Source: Rhynchosporium graminicola
Taxonomy: Eukaryota > Ascomycota > Leotiomycetes > Helotiales > Ploettnerulaceae
Assembly: GCA_900074885.1 (NCBI GenBank)
Contig: FJUW01000020.1
Location: 674,844 to 738,843, forward strand
Length of the DNA stretch: 64,000 nucleotides
Reading direction: 5' to 3'
The translations under genes and the position numbers were made by a program. The number at the start of each line of letters is the position of its first letter. Within the stretch, counting starts at the first letter, position 1. Below are positions 22,433-33,420 of the stretch, piece by piece. The notes beneath the pieces were generated by a model. That model saw only the letters and a program-made list of their open reading frames with translations. It searched no databases and was not told the DNA's origin.

Positions 22433-25400
22433 TGCGCTGGCAGGGAGACCCTAGGTGACCTTGTGGATCGTCAGCTTCAGTATCTGATGGCAAGCATTGA
22501 TAGCTTTTGGATTGCGGGGTGAAGTTACTTTGAGACTGCTCTTGCCACCAGGAATTGCTTGTTGCAGATATAGATAGGTAGTGAAAGATATGGATGATCA
22601 CAAAGTTGTGGTACGAATAAGGCTCATGCAGCTACCCTTCTCACGATATACTCCGTACAGTCGAGAGCAATGGCACTTTCATGCTTTTGTATGGGCATAC
22701 CATTGCACTGCAATTGTTAATCTGGAAAAGATGTGTATATTTCTGAACCAGGTAAGGCGGACATCTCCCGGGACCAGGCCGGGTATATGAACGTCTCGAA
22801 GCTATTTGGGCGCAGAGAATTCGAGGGATTGACATTGAGGTGGTCGGTCAAGGAGCCACTAACCGATTTGGCCCATGAACAACGCAACACAGCGCAACGC
22901 AAGACGCAGGCTGGGCCAAGGCATTTTCCCGTTGGCAGCCTTATTATTTGCCCGTGGGGTTGGAGACGGTCAGTGTGACACAGAAAGGCAATGCAGTGAA
23001 GTGCAGTGCGCTGCGAGGCATTTGAATGGATGGATAGCAGGACGCAGCGGGGGGGGGAGGGGGGGGCCTGAGAGTACAGTCCAGTCCAGTCTCTCCAGTC
23101 CAATCCAATCCAGTCCAGTCAAAGACGATGTGACAGCGAATACAGAAGAGGAGCAGGACAGCAGAAGAAGGTTGGCTCAAGGTGGGATGGCACGAATCAA
23201 TGCAGCTAATTATTTAATGAAGGTGCATCTCTATACGACTGACAGACTCTACGACTTTACGACCAAGGTATTAACCCGTTACAGTATAAGTAGGTTAGGC
23301 CTGGATCAGACTGAAATGGAATGGAAAGGCCTGCTGGCGCCCAAAGCTACAGTACAAGTATAGGTAACCAAGTATAAGTAAGTACCTAGGTACCTCTCTA
23401 TTATAGAACATCCATCCATTAGCGGTGGATCGCCCCGGCTGCGGGAGGAACCGACAGCCTGAACGGAACGAGACGAACGACGTTGAAGACGGGGGGACTG
23501 CTACACTAAGGTACAATATCTACTATATTACACTTTTACGACGAAGGCCACTTTATCATTTGTATAAGCACGAATCATCCATTGGTACAATAAGAATCTG
23601 AAAAAGACCTGAAGAGGCAATCGATCCCCATCAACACATTATATTAGCGATCCCGCGTGACGGGAAAATGGAATTATCATATTTCCTTCTTATTTGACTT
23701 TTCCGTCCGTCTCACTCTCACCGTCCGTCTCACTTCTCACCCCCCTTCCCTCTCAGCCTGCCCCATTTCAACGTGAGTGAGTCTATTGGGAAGATTGTTG
23801 ATGGAGCCACCTTCGCCGAGATCTTTGGAGGCTGCTGGTTGGTATTAAACAAGCTTTGTACTTACTTATATAACAGCAAAACCCGAGGACCTTCGGCGAA
23901 TTAGACTTTTCTCAAAGTCAGTCCTGCAAGAAGATGCTACTTGGAGAGTAAGTGAAAGGAAGTACATCCATACCACTGCCTGCTGGAAGAATAGAACCTC
24001 AGGTTTGTGACGTCGATGAACAATTCAGTAGTTCGTGTGAATTTGCAGCGGGAACTGCTCCATACTCGATCACTACTACTTATTTAAAGCCTTTACAAAA
24101 TCATTTGGATCTTGGTTATTGTACTGTCATTCTTACTCACTAACAGTATTCCAATAATCAACACATTCCCCGCTAAACACGGGACCTCTAATAGCCAACG
24201 CGGACTATTAATTGATGACATCTCATTGATCGCTCCCGCCATATCTATTTGGCTCGCTTGTAAACGTAGGTAGATGGTAAAACTTTCGAGACAACCTGGA
24301 AACAGTAAGATGTGATGAATCCTATTTCTGAAAAGCGAAGACTCCATCCATCAATCAACACATCTCGTCGGGCAGCAATCAGTTTAACAACTGCTACATC
24401 ATCCTTACCTTGGGTACCCAAGCGGAATGAGGCTGGTGACCTGAACTCCAATTTGCGTGTAACACGTATCGCTTTGCCCCTGCCGACCGCCCAACGGTGT
24501 GTTCCCATCGGCTTATTTATGCCTTGGTTCCGCAGCCTAGAGAGGCAGACAAAAGACTCTCGACCCGCGAACTAGACTTGTGGTTGGGCCCTTTTGTGGT
24601 TCGTCTACATGTCGCGTTGCTTGCTGCATTGCATATGCGTCATGCAATGCAGAGCTACATCGGGTTGGATGTGAAGTTGGTTGGGGCTTATAAGTACTGG
24701 ATGATGTTAGGGGTGGCTAGAGGGTATTCCCGCATGGCCACTTCCCCCTCCAGCCTCCCGCGTCAAAACCTGCATACTGTAAGAAAGATGACGCCCCAGC
24801 CTTGAAATCATCAGTGGATATCGTCGTTGCAAGCAAGCAAGCAAGGGCCCGAGGAGCTACTGTGAGATCAACAAATGTACCAAGCTATGGTTGGCATAGA
24901 ATAACTACATAGGTACTTATGACCTGCAATAGTCTGTCCATACTACGCGGCCTTCCTCCGAGTCGGGCTGTGTTGCAAGAAAGTAGGCTGCGTACATTTG
25001 GTCGCGAGATGTATCTTGAGCGTGATATCGCGGCCGCCGCAGGAGCCAGGAGTTGGCAAAAAATGGTAGGAAGGAGGTGGGAGTTTGAGAAGATACAGTA
25101 ACTGAGGAGAAGAGGCAATGCTTGCGTACAAATTTCGAGCGACAATGGGAGTTCGTGTCATGTGTCTTGGTTTAGTTGTTCCGTACTGCTGAGATGAATG
25201 TAGCTATTCATTGCTCGGAGTTGTATTACCTACCTACGTAAATGACCGCATATATGATATACTCTCAGGTAGGCCAGTGACTGGCTCAGCCTTCACTTCC
25301 AAGCAAACGAACGTCGGACGTTCGGCGACATAGTGATACTACAGGCAGCGTAACACAGGCTAGCAGATATATTCATGACCTCGATTGAATGGAAGAGAGG

Positions 25401-25972
25401 ACAGTGAAAATTCTAACCTCCAACTCACCAACATTCTGTTTGCCTTCACATTCTTCTCCAAGGTTGATCATCAAGATTGCTCCACCGACGACCCGAGGAC
25501 TTTTCTCCCCATCGAGTGACCCCGTATTTGAGGCTCTGTTTTCCCGAATTTGAAGTACAGAGTACATACACAGAGTCATACAAAGCTTCCTGAGGAAGGG
25601 ATCCATGCGTGGATCATTTTCTGTAGTTCGAGGTAACTAGAAGCTGGAGGCGAGAGATTATGATAAGGATAGACATCTAGAACCATTTTCACTCTTAACA
25701 GAAGAACTCAGAGACGCTCATTCTTGATATTCCCTTCCAGCAATCGGGACCTTGGTCAGTGTTTACTTCACCTCGCCTCTTATGACGACAATCACACCAA
25801 GACAGCCAAGCTCTACTTACAATATAATTCGTGCGGGGTTGATCAGGGCCGCCCCGCGCTGTCATACAGTATCACGCACTAGGTTGCCGCTCCCGAGCCT
25901 CCTTATCGCATCTTTCAATTGTAACACTTTCATCTTCAGGTCCCATGCGACTTTGCATCTGGCGCCTTCAAC
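22433..25972. other. Gene-poor 3.5-kb stretch with low-complexity runs
   Basis: No supported gene on either strand. It holds a purine run of G tracts at 23049-23067, a CCAGT-rich segment directly after it (about 23079-23120), TACCTAGGTAC palindromes near 23379, CCGTCC/CTCAC runs at about 23701-23755, a (CAAG)n run near 24830-24845 and a short palindrome GAACGTCGGACGTTC near 25310. The last ~200 bp lead into the HET gene. Much of it is probably the long leader or promoter DNA of the flanking genes. Confidence 0.45.
23049..23120 (+). repeat. G-tract followed by CCAGT/CCAAT short repeats
   Basis: Two long G runs separated by a single A are followed by repeated CAGTC and CAATC pentamers. Low-complexity DNA with possible G-quadruplex potential on the + strand. 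Confidence 0.7.
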
Positions 25973-28247
25973 ATGTCGGAATCATCCTACGCTTACAAAC
26001 CCCTTGCCGAACCTACAAAGAACATTAGACTCGTCACCCTTCTCCCAGGTGATGGTGATGACCAAATCAAGCTCAGATTCTCTCAGACTTCGCTAGAGAG
26101 AGCTGCGATCCCACATCGAAGTGGCCAGGAGTTGAAGAATGCACGATCCAGTCTCCCGAAAGACTGGGAAGCATATGAGACTCTTGAAGCTCGAATCATT
26201 TACATCCATAGAGACGCGGCTGGAACTACAACAACCTCATGGCAGCATCCTGATGTCAACTACACACCAAAGGTCGAAGAGACTGATGAGGCTGAATCTC
26301 CGAGTCAGGATCTCCCATATGAAGCCATCTCATACATTTGGGGGATCGAAGACAATCCCCTTGAAGTTCTCATCGATCTGGCTTCCAAGGACTCGACTGA
26401 AGAACCAGTGGAAATCTTGGTTGTAGTCTCGACAGAACCGCTTCGATATGCCAAACTCTTCTTGGGGCAGAATCTGGCAAGCTCGTTGAGATTTCTGAGA
26501 AACAAGGATAAGAAAAGAGTTCTTTGGATCGACGCCATCTGTATCAATCAGGCAGACACTGTAGAAAGGAGTGCACAGGTTTCTCGCATGAGAGATATTT
26601 TCAGCATGGCTAGCCGTGTTATAGTGTGGGTTGGACCAGCTACGCAGGATAGCAATGTTGCAATGGAAACACTTGATTACCTTGGTAACCAAGCGGTGTC
26701 AACGACTGAACGGCGCCGTCTGCCTGCTCCTAATGCTGTTGAGAAAACATGGTTCGAGTCTTCTGTCCAGCTTCCATACGATGATAGCACTTGGGAAGCA
26801 ATTCGAAATCTACTAAAGCGCCCATGGTTTGAACGTCTATGGGTAGTGCAAGAAGCGCATCTAGCTAGGAAAGGTTTGTTCTTATGCGGTGATGAGCAGC
26901 TCGACTGGATCACCTTTCGTTACGCTATTCTGACTCTCTGGTACAACAAAGCGGCGTCATGGAGCTTACCATCAGTGATGAGATTGATAGGAAACTTGGT
27001 GGAATTTCTCCCCAACAAACATCCTATTTCGGACATACTCTATCAAGTGTACGGGCGGTCGTGTACAGACTCTCGGGATAGAGTGTATGGCATCCATGGA
27101 CTATTTCCGCCAAATTTTCAGGAATTGATACTGCCAGATTACACTTTGTCTGTCGATGAGGTTTACAGAAATACAACGGTAGCTCATATCGGCTACTCCA
27201 AACGTCTGGAAATACTGCGTCTCTGCCACACGGAAAGCTCGGAGAACTCGGATACGCCATCCTGGGTTCCGAATCTTTCTTCCAAGCTGAAGATTGCACG
27301 GAGAATGGACTGGCAGTTCGCAGCTGGACATTCCCGCTCGGAGGTATCTTTCGAAGGCCCAAGAACACTTATTGCAACAGGAATAATATGTGCGACTGTC
27401 GTCAAAGTCCACCAGCCACTACATACTGGTGCATCGTTAAAGGAATGTTTGCAATTAGTCCGGGGTTGGGAGCCCGAGAATATGGAGTCAGCAAAGTATG
27501 TCGCTGGAGGAAGTATCCGAGAGGCTCACGCCCGAACACTTACTGGAAATGCTTTGAAAGATAGGTTTCCAGAACGTGATTACGCTGGGTCCTGGGATGA
27601 ATGGATTGCTCAAGATTCACCAACAGCTCTATTTGGTGCAAAGGCCAAGACGCCTCTTTCAGCTGACTCCCAGCCAACACCACTTGAGAAGCTGGCTCTT
27701 TCCTTGGTGCCAGGTAGGGCATATGTAACAACCTCTGAGGGGTACTTCGGTTTAGCACCCATCGTTGCTCGTGCAGGTGAGATCGCCATGATTCGAACTG
27801 GCTCAAGCTGATTGTATTTTTCCAGGTGACATTATTGCGGTCTTTCTCGGTTGTGAATCACCCATACTCCTCCGCCCACAACCAAATAACAAATTCCGAA
27901 TTCTAGGCGAATGCTTGATATTCGGTTTGCATGACGGTAATGCCTTCTTGGGGTCCCTCCCCTCCCCATGGAAAGCTCACGTCTTCAACGACTCGACAGG
28001 TCTCTTCACCATCCTACGCTTCCACAATACCGAGACAAAGATCACTCAGGACGAGGATCCTAGACTCGATCCATTGCCAGAAGCATGGGAGGCTGTTGAT
28101 CGCGGCGAGAGAACTTCGGAAGATCCGCGCATATACAGATGTTTCAAGCATAAGCAGACAGGAGAGATTGTCAATTCGGATCCGAGAATGGAACCCGATA
28201 CTTTAAGAGCTAGGGGCGTGAATTTGAAATCATTTGCATTGGTTTAG
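25973..28247 (+). CDS. HET-domain (heterokaryon incompatibility) protein with WW-like C-terminus
   Basis: HET proteins take part in allorecognition and regulated cell death in filamentous ascomycetes; the partner here is unknown. Exons 25973-27776 and 27826-28247, with a 49-nt intron; 741 aa. The HET domain is at about residues 110-300: LPYEAISYIWG, VLWIDAICINQAD, SRVIVWVG, RPWFERLWVVQEAHLA and, later, SRDRVYGIHGL. The C-terminal half after GDIIAVFLGCESPILLRP is the usual HET-protein tail. The last 65 residues contain DPRLDPLPEAWE then CFKHKQTGEIVNSDPRM, which resembles a WW domain (LPxxWE ... TGExxxxDPR) with the second Trp replaced. The start follows CAACATG. Flanks are gene-poor. Family is certain; incompatibility function is inference. 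Confidence 0.92.
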
Positions 28248-29164
28248 TCGGATGGTTGGGGATTAGGTTGGTGGTGGCAATATATTAGGCGTTCGATGAT
28301 TTTGCGGTCTACTTAAACGTTGGTTATTCAGGCTTAGCGTAGGTGCAATGGAGTCTCGCGTCGCTCGCCTCATTTTTCCCTCCCCAAGTCAACGCCCTGA
28401 CGCTGGCTACAACAGCTACATGATCTGGTCTGAACGTCTATCCGTCTTCGTGGGGCACCCCTACCTATCTTGTTGATGCCAAGTTACATAGGTAGCTATT
28501 GATGACATCCAGTTCATGTCGGACGATTGAGCGAAGTTGTGCAGTTGCTGACCACTGCTATTGTCCAAACGCCCTTTCGCACCAAAAGTCACGTACTTGT
28601 GTTACCAGCCTATATCACGACAGTCGCCAACCAGACAAAACATCCTTTACCATTCGCTCATAGAGGCTAATATTTACAGTCACCACATTGATTTCGAATC
28701 AAAATTCAGATAAGGAATCATAAAACTAAAACGCATCAAAGTTAAGGAAATCGCCGAGTTCTAATTTCGCTGGTAAATTAAGCGAATACCGCGCAAGAAT
28801 CGACCCTTTGATTCGATCTTTGATATATTAGTACGTATGTAAGCACCAAGGATGGCTAGAAAATACCTATAGTATATGCTTCGAGTCTACCTGGCGTGAT
28901 AGTCATTTTGTTCACGCGATATGTGGTTGTATCAATCTCTTCAAGTGTTAGGAGAGCAAAAGGGCACTTTATGATGGGGGTTCGATTTCGGCCATGAGCA
29001 GTGGTCTAGTACCTACCGTAGAAGAAATGGATCCAGTTGTGCTAGATCGGATTATTTAAAGCCCACTCGCGTGTAAACGTGACCTACCATGGCTATCAGT
29101 ATCAGATAGAGGTTGCAGCATACAAAGGCTTATCTTGCGAGGCGATCATAGGTCTCAAAGTCAG

Positions 29165-29219
29165 GAAACGATTGCAGAACTTCACTTTATCATTTTAGTA
29201 AAATCAGGAGAATGTTATA
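29165..29219 (+). repeat. Diverged direct repeat, copy 1
   Basis: Begins GAAACGATTGCAGAACTTCA and ends CAGGAGAATGTTATA. It differs from copy 2 at about 6 of 55 positions, mostly transitions. Confidence 0.75.
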
Positions 29220-29477
29220 CGCTTCATATCAAGGATAATTCATTGTCACTAAAATTTGTTTGAATTTCACTCGATTGGTTAAGTAAAGTTACGAGAATAT
29301 TCATCTGTTTTCGACTTGGAGATTTAGATGGTGTTATGAAACGGTCCTAGAGCCTCATTGGGTGAGACTGGTCAAGTCACGAGAAAGTTCATACGACGGT
29401 GACTTGGAGGAGAAACTAAAGTCATGAAATATATTTGGCAATCCAAGTTAGGATCAAGGCGACATTTCATACGCGAC

Positions 29478-29532
29478 GAAACGATTCCAGAACTTCACTC
29501 TAATATTTCAGTAAAGTCAGGAGAATGTTATA
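29478..29532 (+). repeat. Diverged direct repeat, copy 2
   Basis: Begins GAAACGATTCCAGAACTTCA and ends CAGGAGAATGTTATA; 313 bp after copy 1. It lies just beyond the 3' end of the hydrolase gene on the other strand. Confidence 0.75.
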
Positions 29533-29591
29533 CCACTTTAAACTTGAATGAAGACATGCTGATGACCTTCCACGATACGCCCGCCCAAGTC

Positions 29592-30407
29592 TCAGCAAGG
29601 ATCCGGGATCATTTCGAGATTCAAGTACTTCACCACATCATCCACGACCTGCGGCTCGTGGATCCAATGATGATGTCCATTTACGTACGTCTTAAAAGTC
29701 ACCGGGAACTCCAAGCTCCTCATAGCCCTGTATACATTTCGACCATTCTCAACCGGAACGTTGACATCATTTTCCGAATGTGCCAAGAATATGCGTTGCA
29801 ACAGCATGCTCGCTTTGGAATATTCACTCCCGCACATATCTTCAAGAGACAAGCGATGGTTCCCGCCAATGATTGCCGGTATCCCATCTGCATCTATATC
29901 CATATATTGGCAGTCCACCTTGTATTTCACTCCTTCCACCTTTGATTGAAATGGAAGCCAGCCAGTGTACCCGATAAAGCCTCCGAGTCTGACTCTACTA
30001 CACAGCAGAGAGAAAATGGCAGTCGCGCATCCTTGATCGAGTCCGCCGAGGAAGATGTGCCTCAGCGGTACAATAGAAGCTTCAGCGCGTACGACTGCTA
30101 GTGTTTCCTGGACACTCTCTAGCAGACCTTCTCTCTGTAAACGCTGTTGCTGATGCGGATGTTGACTAGACCAGATATCGAACCATTGCTGCACGGGTTT
30201 GCGGAAGATAGTGGAGTAACGAAATTTGGACTCAGGGAAGACCCATTTGATCATTGGGAAGATTTGGCAGAGGAAACGACCGTCTGATGCTCTTTTCATT
30301 GAGAAATCGCTGGCGGATAGGCTCGCGTTGGTGTTGTATCCGTGGAGGAAGATGACGGTATGAGTATGGGCGGAAAGAGGAGGAATTGCGTATGATTTGT
30401 ATGCCAT
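29592..30407 (-). CDS. Acyl-protein thioesterase/carboxylesterase-like alpha/beta hydrolase, nucleophile Ser replaced by Asp
   Basis: Single exon, 271 aa, about the family length (220-280). Family role: removal of acyl groups from proteins or small esters in the cytosol. Seen: VIFLHGYNTN oxyanion strand at about 18-27; the nucleophile elbow IFLGGLDQGCATAIF with Asp124 where the family has Ser (G-x-S-x-G); catalytic Asp214 in HSENDVNVPVENG; and a His in NGHHHW at 245-247. The rest of the triad and the fold motifs are intact, so this looks like a nucleophile change, not decay. Either the protein has lost hydrolase activity or it uses an Asp nucleophile as haloalkane dehalogenases do; the sequence cannot decide. 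Starts at ATG 30407. Confidence 0.85.
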   Translation of the reverse strand: MAYKSYAIPPLSAHTHTVIFLHGYNTNASLSASDFSMKRASDGRFLCQIFPMIKWVFPESKFRYSTIFRKPVQQWFDIWSSQHPHQQQRLQREGLLESVQETLAVVRAEASIVPLRHIFLGGLDQGCATAIFSLLCSRVRLGGFIGYTGWLPFQSKVEGVKYKVDCQYMDIDADGIPAIIGGNHRLSLEDMCGSEYSKASMLLQRIFLAHSENDVNVPVENGRNVYRAMRSLEFPVTFKTYVNGHHHWIHEPQVVDDVVKYLNLEMIPDPC

Positions 30408-30800
30408 GGTCCTGGTGTAGTATTAATGTCTTGAATATCGATACTGTGTTGACGATGTTTGATGTGTGATTGATAAAATGAGTTGGATAGAACGTCAAGT
30501 TCCATTCGAAGCTCATGACAGAAAGCAATTTGTAGGTAGAGGCAGGTGCTGTGGTGTCGATACCTCCTGCCTGGACTGACGGCGGAGTAACTCGTCCGCA
30601 TTGCAGTCAATGGCTATTTTGAGCCCGGTACATGTTTTTGGAGCCAGGCTGGTGCTGGTGCTGGTGCTGCGCTTACGCTCTTTTTCAGGCCATTCGAGAG
30701 GAGACATCTTTGAAATGTTATTGAGTATATATATGACTTTGAAGTACTAATAATTCTTTATATATTGACACACGAATCCGCCATGTATACCTTCTGTGGC
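30408..30800. other. Intergenic between two minus-strand genes
   Basis: About 390 bp: 3' end of the zinc-finger kinase gene and promoter of the hydrolase gene. Contains a (CCAGCA)n-like run near 30648-30670; no gene. Confidence 0.45.
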
Positions 30801-32786
30801 TCAAATTGAGTTAATCTTGAGATTGCTGTACACAAGAGATTTAGAGTCTTGATCTGATACAAATCTGCATGAACACTCCGAGAAGCGAGAGCGCTCAACA
30901 AGAACCGAAAGCACTTTCTCAGCAGAAGGGCGCAAATGCTGGTCCTCAGATAACATTTCCAGGATCAAAGGATAACAAGACCACGGTTCTGCATCTGCTT
31001 CGAACCACTCACCCAATCTGTGAGCTGTGGCATAGTAGCAGAGCGTCATTCGATCAGGTTCATCTGGAATCGGTTCACTTCGAAATTCGTGGAAGTCTTC
31101 GATGGATCGCCGACCAACAACCGTGGCCATCTCCGCAAATACACAGCCTAAGGAATAGATATCTGCTGGTCTTCCTCTGCGATCCAATGAAATAACTTCT
31201 GGTGCACTGTACATCTTGGTGATACCTACTGCATAGCCTTCCGTAGAACTGGTAAGGCCAGCACTGAATTGGTGAGCGGAGCCGAAGTCCGTCAAGAATA
31301 CCGCTCCACCTTTGCAAATAACATTACTGGGTTTGATATCCTTATGTCGAACATTGCAGGAGTGTATATATTCAACAGCAGACGCGAGACAATACTGCCA
31401 TTTTTCCAGCAGATGCAAATCAGTTTCCGGGAAGTCGTCTTCACAAACGCGTTCCAGATAGTGACTCAAATCCTCATCTCCAGCAGGGAAAAAGAGGATG
31501 CCGAATTGGCGTGGTGCAGATGTTGTTTCGTATGTGCTGATGATTTGGATGATGTGCTTGTGTCGCAGCTCTCGCAATACGGAAACTTCTTGCTGGATGA
31601 GAGGTAGGAGTCGTTTCCGAGCCATGTTTGGCAATCGAATCACTTTTCGAGCTAGGATTACACCATCTGGTTCACCATTGTGCCGGACTGCGTCTACGCT
31701 ACCAAGTGAGCCATGCCCAAGTTGTTCAACTGTTGTGAAAGGGACGACTTTGTGACTTGCGTATTCGAAATGAGTGAAATCTTGGGGCTCTGCTCTTGTA
31801 CTAGCGTATCCGGAGTTTTGGCCTAGATCGCTTCGATTCGTTTGACTTGTTGCGAGATCTTGACTTTCCGCTTCGCCCTTAGGAACCTTACTCTTCATCA
31901 TAGCAGAAGCCGAAGCAGCATCTTCAGAGAATACTGAGGCAGTGGCAGACTTTTGCGTGCTTGTATCGGCATACAGACGAGAAGAATTGATTACAAGCTC
32001 CTCTGAAAGACTCCCTGCTCTTAATGTCGGATACTCAACAATCGACTTCCGGATGTATATTCGTTCTGCTTCACATTCTTGATTGCAAGTCTTACATGTC
32101 CAGCCATCTATCTGCACGACAATGCTAGGGCCTAGACATCGCACACACCTCCACCAGACAGGAGAAACGATCCGACTATTCCACCATTCCTCCTCTCGAT
32201 GTTTTCTCTTATGCCTCTTCAGCATATCTTCTAGATGCCATTCTCTCAGGTGATCTCGATACGAGTCTTTCCTCGTAAATGGGTCTTCTGATCTTTTACA
32301 TGATTCATAGCCGCAAGGAATCGTCTCTTCTTCGATCCGAGCAGGGTGGGATTTCTTGTAGTGGTTTGCGAGGTCGGCAAAGACATTGAAACGGAATTTA
32401 TCCTTGACATCCCAACAGCTTGGATGTTCACAGCGGAATACACCCCATGAACCATCTCCAGATCCAGCTTCAAGAATTTCCTTCTCTTTGACGGAGATAA
32501 ATCCCAATTGCTCTGGAAAGTCATAGTCATCTGCTAGGATATTTTCAATTGGAATTACTGGCTGTGAGCGATTCGATTTCCCTAGACAATTGGTTTCATC
32601 GTCGTTGTACGGCGTGAACTTTATGTTCCTGGATCTTGGCACCGCAGTTGTTGAAGCATGTTGCTGTTGACCAATAGTTTCCTCAAGGCTTATTATGTGG
32701 TTCTCGTCAACATTTTCCAGGTTTGGTGCAATAACAGGTAAGCTGGTAGGATCCGGCTCCTCGTAAACTTTGGGAAGATAAAACAT
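30801..32786 (-). CDS. Zinc-finger plus serine/threonine protein kinase fusion protein
   Basis: Single exon, 661 aa. N-terminal part: two C2H2-like fingers at about 119-147 (FRCEHPSC...NHYKKSHP) and 158-184 (CGYESC...HLREWH), then a CxxC...CxxC pair at about 214-234 (RCVRC, CKTC). Residues 350-640 are a complete kinase domain: Gly loop GHGSLGSV (357-364), Lys381 in ARKVIRL, Glu400 in IQQEVSVL, catalytic loop VRHKDIKPSNVI (Asp483), DFGSA (500-504), APE (528-530) and DIYSLGCVFAEM. All catalytic residues are present, with HKD for HRD. It is probably an active Ser/Thr kinase. This finger-kinase layout is common among lineage-expanded fungal proteins of unknown pathway. Start ATG 32786 opens the frame; the end is TGA/TAA near 30801. 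Confidence 0.88.
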   Translation of the reverse strand: MFYLPKVYEEPDPTSLPVIAPNLENVDENHIISLEETIGQQQHASTTAVPRSRNIKFTPYNDDETNCLGKSNRSQPVIPIENILADDYDFPEQLGFISVKEKEILEAGSGDGSWGVFRCEHPSCWDVKDKFRFNVFADLANHYKKSHPARIEEETIPCGYESCKRSEDPFTRKDSYRDHLREWHLEDMLKRHKRKHREEEWWNSRIVSPVWWRCVRCLGPSIVVQIDGWTCKTCNQECEAERIYIRKSIVEYPTLRAGSLSEELVINSSRLYADTSTQKSATASVFSEDAASASAMMKSKVPKGEAESQDLATSQTNRSDLGQNSGYASTRAEPQDFTHFEYASHKVVPFTTVEQLGHGSLGSVDAVRHNGEPDGVILARKVIRLPNMARKRLLPLIQQEVSVLRELRHKHIIQIISTYETTSAPRQFGILFFPAGDEDLSHYLERVCEDDFPETDLHLLEKWQYCLASAVEYIHSCNVRHKDIKPSNVICKGGAVFLTDFGSAHQFSAGLTSSTEGYAVGITKMYSAPEVISLDRRGRPADIYSLGCVFAEMATVVGRRSIEDFHEFRSEPIPDEPDRMTLCYYATAHRLGEWFEADAEPWSCYPLILEMLSEDQHLRPSAEKVLSVLVERSRFSECSCRFVSDQDSKSLVYSNLKINSI

Positions 32787-33420
32787 ATTCTCTACAATCT
32801 GCTGTAACCTTCATGTTGAAGTGAGCTTGCCGAAGTCGGGGGTTTGCGCTTCGTGACCATCGCCTATGATCTGCCAACTTGCTCATATATGATTCCAAAA
32901 ATATGAAACGCGGGAAGATGTAGAGGGATTGGAGTGATGTTCTTCAGCTGCGGTGACTAAGACCAATCTGGAACCCCGCGTCGTACCCATGTTACATACT
33001 GGACGTAATAGAAGGAGGCTGACGCAGAAAGAATATAGCTCCAATCACCATATTTTAGGGCGGATGAATGAAACATTCATCCACGATGGCAAGTGGAGAG
33101 GCAGGTGTGTATCATAAGCGATTCGAATGCTCTAAATCAGGACGTTTATTCGGCGAATTGGATTAGTACTGTACTAAGTACTACCTTCAAAGATCTCAGT
33201 CTCCTCTGCTTCTGTAAATCCCCAAATACATACTTGAAGTCCATTTATTCATATTTGATTAATAATATGACTGTACATGACCTGACCGCGAGGTATCGTG
33301 CCCCGCAAGTACAGATGTAGCGACATAACTTGAGCTTGCCATATAACATGACGTGAACCCAATATGCCAACTCTGAATGTCAATTTGATACCGAAGGACG
33401 AAGGAAAGGGATCCTTTTCC
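32787..33420. other. Intergenic, nothing recognised
   Basis: About 630 bp between two minus-strand genes: promoter of the zinc-finger kinase and 3' flank of the peptidase. No gene or clear motif. Confidence 0.45.

Larger units (their letters stand above)
28248..29591. other. Intergenic with diverged direct repeats
   Basis: No gene supported. Two copies of a ~55-bp sequence occur (separate entries), plus a second related pair around 29286-29330 and 29374-29416 (ACGAGAA..TTCAT..GACTTGGAG). The sequence is AT-rich and looks like an old duplicated noncoding element. Confidence 0.5.

Noticed and set aside
24312..24805. Short ORFs at 24.3-24.8 kb on both strands
   Set aside because: They overlap each other on both strands, with no domain and no plausible exon chain.
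29424..29945. 173-codon plus-strand ORF
   Set aside because: It overlaps the 3' part of the hydrolase gene in antisense and includes one of the noncoding direct repeats; no domain seen.
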